A stretch of DNA of 15,661 nucleotides from Chromera velia. Taxonomy: Eukaryota > Sar > Chromeraceae. The stretch lies in the NCBI GenBank assembly GCA_018398765.1, contig JAHBMJ010001114.1, positions 20,001 to 35,661 of the forward strand, written 5' to 3'. Positions 1 through 9,006 of the stretch are shown one piece after another (the stretch's first letter is position 1; every line of letters starts with the position of its first letter). The notes beneath the pieces are model-generated. The model made no database searches. It saw only the letters and a program-made list of their open reading frames with translations, and was not told the DNA's origin. A program made the position numbers and the translations under genes.

Positions 1-109
1 CGCGATTTCTAAGGTAACACTAACTATATATATAGTGTATGTCGTTATGGATGCTGTAGTATTCGCTTTAAAATGTTGTGGAGAGGCTCACCGCGTATGG
101 GTCCAGCGC

Positions 110-1730
110 TTGGTGAGTTCAAGAGGGAGAGATGTGAACAGAAGCCGTTTGGGCCTGTGGATAAAGCTAGGTAAGTAAGTGTGTGAACAGAAGCTGTTTG
201 GGCATGTGGGTCACGGTGCGTGAATGTTTGGGTGTGCGGGTACATAGAGAAAGAGAGGCAATGCCATGGAAAGGAAGTGTGTGCAGTAACAGAATCCGCT
301 TAGGCCTGCAGATAGATGAATGAAGAGAGACGAAGAAAGCGAGCATGTTTATGAGTATGTATGAGTTTGTGAACAGAAGCCGTTTGGGCATGCGGGCGAG
401 ACAAGGAGAACGAGTGTGTGAACAGAAGCCGCTTACCCGTGGATGAATGAAGAGAGATAAATTGTGTGTCATTGAAGAAAAGCCGCTTGGGCCGCTGGTT
501 AGGCCTGTGGATGAATGAAGAGAGATCAAGTGTGTGAACAGAAACATACAGAAGCCGCTTGGGCCTATGGATAAGTGAAGAGAAACAGGGAAAACGAGTG
601 TGTGAACAGAAGCCGTTTGGGCGTGTGGGTGAATGAAGGGAGACAAGGAGACACAAAGAGAACGAGTGTGTAAACAGAAGCCGCTTGGGCGTGTGGGTGA
701 ATGAAGGGAGACAAAGAGATACAAGAAGAGCGAGTGTATGAACAGAAGCCGCTTAGGCGTGTGAGTGAATGAAGGGAGACAAGGAGATACAAGGAGAGCG
801 AGTGTGTGAACAGAAACTGTTTGGGTATGCGGGCAAAGAAAAAGAGACAAGAAGAACGAGTATATAAACAGAAGCTAGGAACAGGAGCCGTTTGGGCCCG
901 TGGATAAATGAAGAGAGATCAATTATGTGTCATTGAATAAAAGCCGCTCGGGCCTATGGCTAGGCCTGTGGATGTATGAAGAGATATCAAGTGCGTGAAC
1001 AGAAGCCGCTTGGGCCTGCTGATGAATTAAGAGAGACAGGGAGAGTGGGTGTGTGAACAGAAGCCGTTTAGGTATGTGGGTGAATGAAGAGAGACAAGGA
1101 GATACAAGGAGAGCGAGTGTGTGAACAGAAGCCGCTTGGGCGTGTAGGTGAATGAAGGGAGACAAAGAGATACAAGGAAAGCGAGTGTATGAACAGAAGC
1201 CGCTTGGGCGTGTGGGTGAATGAAGGGAGACAAGGAGATACAAGGAGAGAGAGTGTGTGAACAAAAGCCGCTTGGGCCTTATGCAGTGAATCAATGAAGA
1301 ATAATGAAGAGAGACATAGGGAGCGAGTATGTAAACAGAAGCTGTTTGGGGCGTCACGATAGTGTGGGTATATGAACACAGACAGGGAAAGCGAGTGTGT
1401 GAACAGGCTCGGTGAACAGGAGCCGGTTGGGCGTGTGGGTGAATAAAGAGGGACAAGGACTCACACAAGCATGTCAGCAGAAGATATTTGCATGGGCGTA
1501 TGGGTACCTGAATGAATAGAGACAGCCTGTCACTAAGAGAGAATGAAACTTAATATGTAAACAGAACTTCAAGCCGCTAGGGCCTGTGGGTAAATAGAAA
1601 TAAACGAAGAGAGACAGAGAGAGCGAGTGTGTGAACAAAAGCCATTCAGGCGTGTGGATGTGAGACTGTTAATGGAAGCCGTTAACTTTGGGCATGTGGG
1701 TAAGTGATTGAAGAGAGACAGGGAAAATGA
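110..1730. repeat. Degenerate ~68-bp minisatellite, about 23 units
   Basis: The core word GAACAGAAGCCGCTTGGGC recurs with substitutions at about 136, 185, 371, 604, 671, 740, 808, 997, 1055, 1123, 1191 and 1259, and in weaker form up to about 1690. The best-preserved units (1055, 1123, 1191, 1259) are spaced exactly 68 bp apart; elsewhere the spacing is roughly 50-75 bp. Each unit continues into GTGTGGGTGAATGAAGGGAGACA and then GA-rich sequence ending in GCGAGTGTGT. The minus strand is poor in stops, so long reading frames exist there, but they only translate the repeat. I see no gene in this stretch. Confidence 0.93.
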
Positions 1731-1840
1731 GGGAGTAAGTGAGTGAGCAAGTGAGACAGTGAGTGAGTGAATTAGTGAGGAAAACAAGAATGACTCAGTA
1801 AGTCAGTGACTAAGTGTGTTGGTGAGTGAGTAAGTAAACA
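1731..1840. repeat. GTGA/GTAA-rich simple-sequence tract
   Basis: Imperfect runs of GTGAGTGA, AGTAAGTGAGTGAG and GTAAGTCAGTGA continue directly from the minisatellite. This looks like a decayed tetranucleotide microsatellite at the edge of the larger array. No coding signal is seen. Confidence 0.8.
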
Positions 1841-2330
1841 CAATTAACTACAGTAACTAATACAACAAGCGTAGTAAACATGTAGTTTGGGACTTGTATA
1901 ACGTTGTGTTCAAACATTTTATAGACTAGCTCACAGTCTCAATCACAGCTAGATGATTTAAAAGAGCAAGTTGATAATAGAAAGCATATATAATGTTTGG
2001 CTATACTACATATACTACTATGCTACTACTAGAATAGCCAAAATATAAATGAAAGTAAATGAAAAAAATATTACAGCATGTGTGTCTGTATGTAAAAGAC
2101 CTATATATTGACTCCATAAATAAAAAATAAAAATATAAGTAGATTTAAGCGGGGAGCACTGTGATTTTTTTTTATAAGCAAAAATAAGTTGTTAAAGATT
2201 TATTAGTAATGTATTGCTGTGCTTACAATTTTATTTTCTCTTTTACGTTTATTTATGTTAACACCATGTGTTAGCGAAGTCCTTGTACGTCATGAATTTT
2301 CTTATTCTAATAGCAGAGCTCTTCTTATTT
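1841..2330. other. AT-rich intergenic island, no gene seen
   Basis: The base composition drops sharply to AT-rich, with many short T and A runs, TAC/TAT words and stops in every frame. No reading frame of useful length, RNA gene or clear repeat is visible. It separates the minisatellite from the promoter-like region of gene 1. Confidence 0.75.
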
Positions 2331-2547
2331 CTTCTTCTCAACCGTCTTGAAGCCCGTCCAGCCATCTCCGGCCCTCTACGGCATTTACAGATACCGCGGC
2401 TATGCCTTTGCACAGCCAACAACCGTGATTGAGGGTTTTGTCATGCACCATATATTAATATGGGAAGGGGAACCTGTTGCATGCATACCACGATCATGGA
2501 CGCACCTCTCAGTGCTCTCACCCTATCTCACCCCTGGGGGCCACGGC

Positions 2548-2564
2548 ATGTCCCGTAGGGACAT
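2548..2564. repeat. Perfect 7-bp inverted repeat
   Basis: ATGTCCC and GGGACAT face each other across the 3-nt spacer GTA. It could be a dimeric factor-binding site or chance. Confidence 0.6.
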
Positions 2565-2699
2565 TACAATAAGGTATCCGCCCCTCATACACGGGGACGC
2601 GGCATGCGTAACAAAAACCTCAATCACAGGTATGCTAAAGGTGAAAGCTTATGCATGTGTCACAAAAATGAAGGCGCGCGGGTTATGCCCCGACCAAAC

Positions 2700-2720
2700 T
2701 ATATAAACTATGCATGCATG
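2700..2720 (+). promoter_or_regulatory. TATA box followed by TGCATGCATG
   Basis: TATATAAA (2700-2707) is followed 3 nt later by TGCATGCATG (2711-2720). TGCATGC is a known binding word for an ApiAP2 factor class in apicomplexans; using it here assumes a related host. The 440-bp distance to the gene 1 ATG would imply a long leader or a 5' untranslated intron. Confidence 0.4.
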
Positions 2721-2737
2721 TTGCGCGCGCACTTGGA

Positions 2738-2760
2738 GCGGAAATTTTCAGAATTTCCGC
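2738..2760. repeat. Perfect 9-bp inverted repeat GCGGAAATT/AATTTCCGC
   Basis: The arms 2738-2746 and 2752-2760 are exact reverse complements separated by TTCAG. It lies about 30 bp downstream of the TATATAAA, close to where transcription would start, so it could be an operator-like site or a short hairpin in the transcript. Confidence 0.65.
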
Positions 2761-3134
2761 GAGCCTGCACGTGTATCAAGGCTTAATTGCCACTTCTTCC
2801 ATAGAAATTCCTCGGAATGTCATCCAAAGTCGATCCATCATGCAATGATCCGATCGACGTATGTCACTGATAATGGCAGCAGTCATTGCATTTATATACA
2901 CATGGCCCATTCGACTCGAAGTCAAATATCATACTCGACAAACGAAAGACGCGGAGACTGTTTGACAGCATGCGAACAGAGACGCTTGACGGACAATTGC
3001 ATATACATAGAGCTTCTTAGCACACATTCTGCCAGCAAGACATCAAAGTGATTTCTCATCCCCTGATTTACGAGCTGCTGGTGGCAGAGAGGCAAGGAAA
3101 AAGACTTTCCGCCACCGATTTTAGAGACCGCGGG

Positions 3135-3182
3135 ATGCCACCATGTCGGATCAGAATCCTGTCGATCGTGGAAGGAGAATAA
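3135..3182 (+). other. Overlapping upstream ORF before gene 1
   Basis: An ATG at 3135, 8 nt before the gene 1 ATG and in another frame, opens 15 codons and ends with TAA at 3180-3182, inside the gene 1 coding sequence. Its own context (GCGGGATG) is reasonable, so scanning ribosomes could start here. It would lower output from the main ATG. This is inferred from sequence only. Confidence 0.4.
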
Positions 3183-6100
3183 CCGAACAAAGCCAGGTCA
3201 ATAGAATGAGCGCGAAAGGGTCGGAGAACGTGGCCGCGAGAGAAACGCAGGCAAAAACACACACGACTGGAGACCCTCAAAAGGTTTCTTCAAAGAAGAA
3301 TAAGAGTGGGACGTGCGTGCCTTCTCTGGCAAAATCTGCAAGTCATTCGAATCTTCTCAAGAGAGCCACCCACCAGAAGGTAGACCGTCCCACTGCTTCT
3401 TCCTCTTCTTCCTTGCGTGGAGCGACACTTCCTCAGGCAAGTCGACACACGATTCCGAATTCCAACAGTCGGGCAAGGTCCAAGGAGTGTGACGAAAGCA
3501 CCCCACCTTCTTCTGGTACTGTTCCTGTTGCCTCTCCTCCTGGTCCTCTGCCGTTGGAAGGACTTCCAAAATGGGGACGCCGCCCCCGGGTTCCAATTAG
3601 AAAGGTCAGCGTATGAGATACACAAAGAGAGGAAGATATCCTCGTTAAGTAGCCGCAGAAAGGGTCAATCGTTTGATACACATCTGCAGGTGATCGAGTG
3701 TAGAGAGGAGGCCCAGGAAGGGTCCTGCAGGGTGGCCTGAAAGCATGTGCTCTTTCTTTGGGGGGGGAACATGTCGCCTCTCAAATGTCCGAGTGTCTGT
3801 GCTCGTTTGAAAGTGACGATAGCTTTGCGTTCCATGCAAGATCCTGTGTGTGTGCAGAGAGAAGTGAATTGAGAAGGCTTTTTCCTGACGGGTGCCGCAG
3901 GTCTACTTTTCCCGCAAGAAGAGCTGAACTCTCTTTTTTCCCTCCCCCATGCATTTTGCAGAGGGAGCCGAACTCTGCTTTCTTTGCGAGAGACAGAGAC
4001 CCCAGCGAGGGCGTGCTTTCCCTCTTCCACACATCTTCCTCTGCGCTTGTCTGCCCAAGCATGGGAGAGTCCGACTTGCGGACTGGTGGGCACCTGGTCG
4101 ACATTCGTGTGGCGCCGAGGCTCTGCAGTCCTGAGAGGAAGACGATGCATGATCCTGTAGGAGAAAGAGAGCAGGGGGGAGAAAGGGGTAACAGATCAAG
4201 GGGGAGAACAAGAGGGGAAGGAGAAGATGAACACGTCACGGCAGACTCATCTGCTTCCGCATCTTCAGCAATGTTCATACCTGTTTACCGTCCCCCCCCC
4301 TCCATGCCCATCTGCGGGGGTCCACATGAAGACGCAGAAGTGGTGGAGAAAAGAAGGGGGTGGGAGAGAGAACAACTTGGACAGACCAGAGGGCACAGTC
4401 GGGGCCAAGTTGTGTCGAGGCGCGGGTCTTCTGCTTCGACCTCTGGATTTCCATATGAAGGAGAAAAAGGAGACGGGCCAACCCCTATAGTTGCTGCTTT
4501 GCCCCCATCCCCCCGAGCTCCTCATTCTGTTTCTCCCAGTGAAGAGAATGTCGAGCTGCGACGTGAGACAGCAGGACAGAATCGGTTGGTGGCTGTTGTG
4601 CCTCCGTTGAGACTGTCAGCTGGGCATGAGAAGGGCAGAGCAAGAAATGCGCCAGAGGAGCACGCTCATTTAGAAAAGGAGAAGCAGAAGGGGAAAAAGG
4701 GGGAAGGAGGGCGATACGGGTTAACTGGTGGGCAGGAGGAGAGTCTTGGAGAGGACGCACAGAGAGAGAGTGACGACGGAGAGTCGCATGAGGGGCAGAC
4801 AGCATTTGTACATGAGCATATGCAGGTGCCTGCAGAATTTCACAGGCTCCGTGCAGAAGCGGAACGAAACTCCGGAGAGATGCGCAGGCTTCGGGTGGAA
4901 GTGCTGCAGCTTCGAAGAGAGCTTCAGAGAAAGGAGGCGAGGAGGGGGGCAGAATTGGAACGGCTGCGAGCCGAGATGCAGGTAGAGGTGAAAAAAGAAG
5001 TGGAGAAAGCGAAGAAGCTGTGGGAGAAGGAAACAGCAGCAGCAGCAGGAACAAAGGAGAGAGATGCACGCTCCGACTCTGCCGTCTCTGCTGCAACACT
5101 AGCGGCAAAGGAAGAAAGCATGAAAGTGGCTGTGGCCCTGAAACAGGTCAGTGGAGAACGCGGCATCTTCATGATTGCTGATCAGATTCAAGTTCCATTC
5201 TGGAAAACGAAAGAAGGAATTAGAGTGGTTTTTTTTTTTTTTTGTTTAAGTAATCAGATTCAAGTTCCATTCTGGAAAACGGAAGAAGGAATTAGAGTGG
5301 TTTTTTTATTATTATTATTATTTTACTTAAGTAATCAGATTCAAGTTCCACTCTGGAAAACGGAAGAAGGAATTAGAGCGGTAGTGGCTTTCTCGTTTTC
5401 CCTTGCTCCCTTCCTTCCTCCATTAATTCATCCATCACTGATTCATTGGCCAGCATTCGATCCATGCATCTCTTCATACTGCTTGTCTGTAGCCGTGTCC
5501 ATACTCTTCTGTGTTTGATGTTTTTGTCTCCTTGATTCTCTCCTCATTATTCGCAGCAACTTCAAAGATCAGAGGAACAATTTTTGCGTGTCCTTCTCTC
5601 TTCTTTCATTATTCGCAGCAACTTCAAAGATCAGAGGAACAGTTTCTGCGTGTCCTTCTCTCTTCTTTCATTATTCGCAGCAACTTCAAAGATCAGAGGA
5701 ACAGTTTCTGCGTGTCAGCAGTCTCCTGGCAGCTGCGGAAGAGTGGGTGCGTGCCGGAAAAGGGGACGCAAACAGCAACACAAGTAAAGGCGGTACATCC
5801 ACAAAAGCACTCTCACCACCCGAAGCTTCAAATGCGAAAAGCAACGACCTCCGTTCTGAAGCCATATCAGTCCACAATGCAAACGGGTCTCCTGCCAAGC
5901 CGCTCCTTACTCTAAGCAACAATTCGAAGTCAGCGTCTGTGCGCCCCCCACTTCCCCCGTCCCACCATCCCCTACAGCGGACCCAATCGAGACCCCCTCC
6001 CTCAGGGGCCCTCTCCGCTCACTCCCCACTTCCTGCCGGGGCCCAGGCCCGCCCCCCGGGCCCTGCTTCAGTCCTGCACGTTGAAGCATCGGCCTCGGAA

Positions 6101-6784
6101 CCTGAGGCTCCCGAGGCTGGCAGCAGACCTGTAGTTCTCAGACACACGCGCATACAGGATCCCGCTCAACTCCAGCATACGGGGGGAACAGAAGGACATG
6201 CCGAGGCCAAAGCAGCCTTGTTCAAACCGCCATCAAGAATGCCAAGTCCCACCGGAGGCGAAGCGCTCAGAGGGCCCCCTACGTTTGGGGTCGCATCTGA
6301 AGTGCTGGTCACCAGTGCGCCGCCGATGAACCGGAAACCAAGAGACGCTTCTGCAGTGCAGTCCTCACTGACAGGCTCCTTGAACCTTTCCTCTCATAAT
6401 TCAAAAGCAGCAGCAGCAGGATTCTTCGGAAAGGAGAGGGCACCGTCCTTCGATGACATGACCACCCTCTCTTCCCACCAGAAATCTGTACGAGAACACA
6501 CAGACGGGTCCACTCGGCCATCCCCTTTTTCCACAGACCATCCCCGCAGTTCGCTTGCGGTACTGCAGAACACGAGGCTGCAATTAGGGCAAATGACATC
6601 CTCGGCAGATGCGCTCTTGCAAAAGCTTCAACGAGAGAGCTCCATCAGCCGCCGCATCCCCCCACAGCCTTCTCCTCAAGAAGACGGTTCAACTCTAGTT
6701 CCAAGGACTCAGGCTCTTTCTCAAAAATGCGAGTTCGCAGAGGCCGAATGGCTGTCCAGACAACCAACCACGTCAAGCCAGTGA
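3143..6784 (+). CDS. Gene 1: coiled-coil, mostly disordered protein, three exons
   Basis: Proposed exons are 3143-3604, 3962-5146 and 5681-6784, giving 154+395+367 = 916 residues with both introns in phase 0. The start ATG lies in GCCACCATGT, a near-perfect Kozak context. Donors are AAG|GTCAGC (3605) and CAG|GTCAGT (5147). The first acceptor follows a long pyrimidine tract ending TTTTGCAG (3961); the second ends TTCGCAG (5680). Residues 1-430 are Ser/Gly/Glu/Arg-rich and probably disordered. About residues 439-575 form a charged heptad-like coiled coil (HRLRAEAERN..., LERLRAEMQVEVKKEVEK) that runs smoothly across the exon 2/3 junction into QLQRSEEQFLRV, which supports the splice. The C-terminal third is Pro/Ser-rich with a short second amphipathic stretch near the end (LQLGQMTSSADALLQKLQ). 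I do not recognise the family; a scaffold or cytoskeletal role would be a guess. An alternative first acceptor at 3730 would add about 77 residues but lacks a pyrimidine tract. Confidence 0.7.
3605..3961 (+). other. Intron 1 of gene 1 (357 bp, phase 0)
   Basis: The donor is AAG|GTCAGC. The acceptor follows CTCTCTTTTTTCCCTCCCCC and ends TTTTGCAG|AGGG. Phase 0 on both sides joins the two reading frames. The 3' half from 3704 is open in the exon 2 frame, so retained or alternative forms could be translated. Confidence 0.6.
5147..5680 (+). other. Intron 2 of gene 1 (534 bp, phase 0) with two repeat blocks
   Basis: The donor AAACAG|GTCAGTG and the acceptor ATTATTCGCAG|CAACTT join two halves of a coiled coil in frame. 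The intron holds three ~75-bp repeats in its first half. In its last 124 bp it holds two extra copies of its own acceptor plus the first 36 nt of exon 3. If the intron is retained, the frame stays open to a TGA at 5516-5518. Confidence 0.75.
5181..5385 (+). repeat. Three tandem intronic repeats, 72- and 81-bp spacing
   Basis: ATCAGATTCAAGTTCCAYTC begins copies at 5181, 5253 and 5334. The ~50-bp core is nearly identical (single changes such as GAAAGAAGG/GGAAGAAGG), and copies are separated by a poly-T run or a TTA-rich microsatellite of variable length. Both spacings are multiples of three. Confidence 0.92.
5557..5716 (+). repeat. 62-bp tandem triplication across the intron 2 acceptor
   Basis: Units start at 5557, 5619 and 5681, each preceded by CATTATTCGCAG. 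Each unit is 36 nt of exon-start sequence (CAACTTCAAAGATCAGAGGA through CTGCGTGTC). In the first two copies this is followed by 26 nt of intron end (CTTCTCTCTTCTTTC through CGCAG). Copy 1 has two changes (AATTTTTGC for AGTTTCTGC). The third copy runs into the rest of exon 3. Confidence 0.95.
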
Positions 6785-7640
6785 GGACTGTGGTAGTCCC
6801 AATTCTGGATTCGCATCTTCGGCCAAGTCTTTAACCGCTGAAGCTGAATCACCGGCTGGCCAGATGCCTCAGTTCTCAAATTTTGTATAGCTGAATCTAG
6901 AGGTGGATGTCTAGGTGGATGTTAAACTAGATGCTAAACCCCTCAATCTAGCCCTCAATTTATTGACCCACATACTACATTGTAATCTATAGATAAAAGG
7001 ATATAAGTATAGACATAAGTGACTTAAAGGCTAGCTTGGAGGTTTTTTCTTCATGTTTATTAATTGAAGTTTATTCAAATAAAGCAAGCATAAATTTGCC
7101 ATAAAAAGTATACTGAAAAATTCTAAGAAAAATTGAAAACATCGCACACCAAGGCTACTCTTAAATATTAAAATAGTTGCCTATCATTAAAGCTGTAAAC
7201 ACATTAATCTGATAATATTAGCGGTATGATTAGCCAACAAAATACTTATAGCTAATTAATTAATTGTTTATAGAGATGTTAAATTAGTTTAGTATTATTT
7301 AGCACTAAAGCTAACCGAAAAAAGAGCCCTTGACTGCTAGTGGCTGATGAGCTGAAATTAGCCAAACAATTGAGCATGTTTCTTACCATGCTAAATGTAA
7401 ATTCATTCACACAAAAGCTCGTTTTCTAAGGGAAAATCATCTAGAAAATCATGCATCTCAAAAAAAAAAAAAAATCTTGGTTTAATAGCTACTAGGTTAG
7501 TTAAGCCAACGGCTAGCATTTTTTTCTCAGCTTAGCCTAGAGCTTTAATAGCTTGCTAGCACTAAGATTCGCTAAGCTAAAAAACAAACTTTGGCTAGCT
7601 CAGCGCTAGCTAAGCCGATGCATCACTCAGCCAATCATTT
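6785..7640. other. AT-rich island dense in GCTA/TAGC words, no gene seen
   Basis: After the gene 1 stop the sequence becomes AT-rich, with stops in all frames. Words such as GCTAGC, TTAGCC, AGCTAA and CTAGAT recur on both strands, and a 15-A run sits near 7460. No terminal inverted repeats or target duplications that would define a mobile element were found by eye. It lies between the convergent 3' ends of genes 1 and 2, so both polyadenylation sites should fall here; no clear AATAAA is evident for either. Confidence 0.6.
7529..7578. repeat. Inverted repeat AGCTTAGC/GCTAAGCT
   Basis: Perfect 8-bp arms at 7529-7536 and 7571-7578 flank 34 nt that themselves contain GCTAGC. It could form a hairpin near the 3' end of gene 2, or simply reflect the TAGC-rich composition. 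Confidence 0.5.
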
Positions 7641-7689
7641 TATATAACTCTGATTGTCTGCAGCTGGGATTTCGCATGCGGCCCAGATT

Positions 7690-8571
7690 TCACAATTCTT
7701 GTCTTGTCCACGCTTCTCCTGACCATTCGATACTCTGTCTCTTGACTGGCCTTTCTCCATCCTGCCGAAGGCTTGTTTGCGGCCTTACACTGGCAGCCCT
7801 TTGCCGTTCGACATGCTCTTGTGTCAACGGTTCTCCGGGCCACTCTTTCCAGTCCCTCGTGGGTGGCGACTGCACGTCATCAATTCGAAACAATAGTGCA
7901 ATTCGAGGTCTGTTTGAGGAGTAGAAAGGCAACTTATGCATCATCGGAGCATGCCAAAAGACCATCAAATCAGTTTTGGGAACCAACAAAACCTCCCCCG
8001 TCTTTTTCGGGTTTTTCAGGTTTGCGTCGGGATAAAAGAGAAGAGCCCCATCGTCCAAGTTCGAATCCCCAGCGTCGATGTACCAGATCCCCGCAACGTC
8101 CCCGCCGTGATTGTGGATCTGCCCATTCGTTCCTGCATAGTCAATCTTCGCCCACATCTTCGTCACATACCAAGATTCCTTCCCCAACACTCGCGCCCTA
8201 TGTTCAGCAATGTCAATCGCAGCTTGTACACACGAGTGGCCGCTCTGCTTTTCTAGTTCGTAAGAAGACCTCCAACTACCTGCATGGATACCTCTGCGGG
8301 TGGCGTCAGGGTCCCGTTTCGAGAGTCTAATGAGCTCCTCTCGAATTTCTTGCAGAATGGTTTCATTTCCCGGAAAGTTCATCGACCAGAGGTGCGGAAG
8401 CACCCTCGCACGGCCAGAGGGAAATATTTCGTCCAGAATTGCAGACGTGCTACGGGACGCAACAGCGTCTGGTCCAAGGAGTGAGAGAGCTCCTACGAGT
8501 GAGGGTGCTTCAACCCGGAAAAAAATAGCCCATAGAGGGCAGAAAAGGAAACTTGGAAGCAGTTTTGGCAT
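7690..8571 (-). CDS. Gene 2: predicted secreted 2OG-Fe(II) oxygenase (2OG-FeII_Oxy_5 type)
   Basis: This is a single-exon frame of 293 residues from the ATG at 8571. Family members couple 2-oxoglutarate decarboxylation to hydroxylation of a substrate that is unknown here. The N-terminus (MPKLLPSFLFCP, then hydrophobic to about residue 21) looks like a signal peptide or membrane anchor. The double-stranded beta-helix core is about residues 138-231. W140 precedes the motif IHNHGGDVAGIWYID, with predicted metal ligands H153/H155 and D158 nearby. Then come DGALLFYPDA, and FWHAPMMHKL with the distal ligand H212. NRPRIALLFRID follows, with R223 as the likely 2-oxoglutarate contact. The order and spacing match the family HxH...SGvyY...G.L.F.dP...H.v...R.s..F pattern. 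Beyond about residue 235 lies a charged tail of ~58 residues outside the domain; a 3' intron could replace part of it. The gene is convergent with gene 1 and divergent from gene 3. Confidence 0.72.
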   Translation of the reverse strand: MPKLLPSFLFCPLWAIFFRVEAPSLVGALSLLGPDAVASRSTSAILDEIFPSGRARVLPHLWSMNFPGNETILQEIREELIRLSKRDPDATRRGIHAGSWRSSYELEKQSGHSCVQAAIDIAEHRARVLGKESWYVTKMWAKIDYAGTNGQIHNHGGDVAGIWYIDAGDSNLDDGALLFYPDANLKNPKKTGEVLLVPKTDLMVFWHAPMMHKLPFYSSNRPRIALLFRIDDVQSPPTRDWKEWPGEPLTQEHVERQRAASVRPQTSLRQDGERPVKRQSIEWSGEAWTRQEL

Positions 8572-9006
8572 AAAGAACAACCGAATGTGAAAGCACGTAT
8601 CAGTGATAGAGAGCCTATGTGTGTGGGCAGCAGAAAGACGTGGACATGCGCAGGCTCCACGAAAAACTCTTCAGTACCACCAATTAACAAGCAGAAACAC
8701 TTAAGCAGAAGACTTTTTGCAGTATGATCGAGGCCCACTGCACCAGATGGGTCAATCCAATTGAACAGAAGGTTTCGTGTAGTTCGTGCCTGGAGAATTC
8801 TACAGCAGGAATTCAAGCCTCCAGGATCTATTCACGGGTACGTGCGTCTGTGCCCAAGTCAAGCAGCACCTGGCACATTGAACTTATTCGCTTGTATACA
8901 GGCAAGGTGCCCATCTATCTGACATTCTCAGAGAGTGAATGAGGACTGTGCACCATCGACCTCCATGGATTGACCAAAATCGTTGATGAAAATTCAATGG
9001 ATATAC

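Larger units (their letters stand above)
2331..3142 (+). promoter_or_regulatory. Presumptive promoter and 5' leader region of gene 1
   Basis: This GC-richer block between the AT island and the ATG at 3143 has several GCATGC/TGCATG words (about 2477, 2602, 2652, 2711, 2956), a TATATAAA at 2700-2707 and a weaker TTTATATAC near 2890. It also contains two perfect inverted repeats, listed separately. The one long plus-strand frame (2347-2706) opens on TTG, has no supporting start context and resembles nothing I know. I read the region as regulatory plus untranslated leader; this is inferred, and the transcription start is not known. Confidence 0.45.

Noticed and set aside
167-1468. Minus-strand coding genes of 181-227 codons
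   Set aside because: They are translations of the minisatellite, open in several frames at once, with no start context, domain or splice evidence.
110-1730. CRISPR-like array
   Set aside because: Repeats are degenerate, and the whole ~68-bp unit is repeated rather than constant repeats separated by unique spacers; the surroundings are eukaryotic.
2347-2706. 119-codon plus-strand gene
   Set aside because: It opens on TTG, overlaps TATA and palindrome elements, and has no recognisable domain or coding bias.
3794-3855. Zinc-finger-like CxC...HxxxC segment at the start of exon 2
   Set aside because: The spacing does not match a C2HC finger, and the better acceptor at 3961 (long pyrimidine tract, correct phase) makes this stretch intronic.
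3901-3961. A 61-bp mini-intron with donor CAG|GTCTAC
   Set aside because: It would shift the frame into a stop near 4134; the acceptor fits the 3605 donor instead.
7636-7650. TATA box (TTTATATAA) as a promoter
   Set aside because: It lies just beyond the 3' end of gene 2, and no plausible gene starts nearby on either strand.
8493-8816. Separate minus-strand gene upstream of gene 2
   Set aside because: It starts on TTG, overlaps gene 2 in another frame and shows no domain; it is probably a leader shadow.
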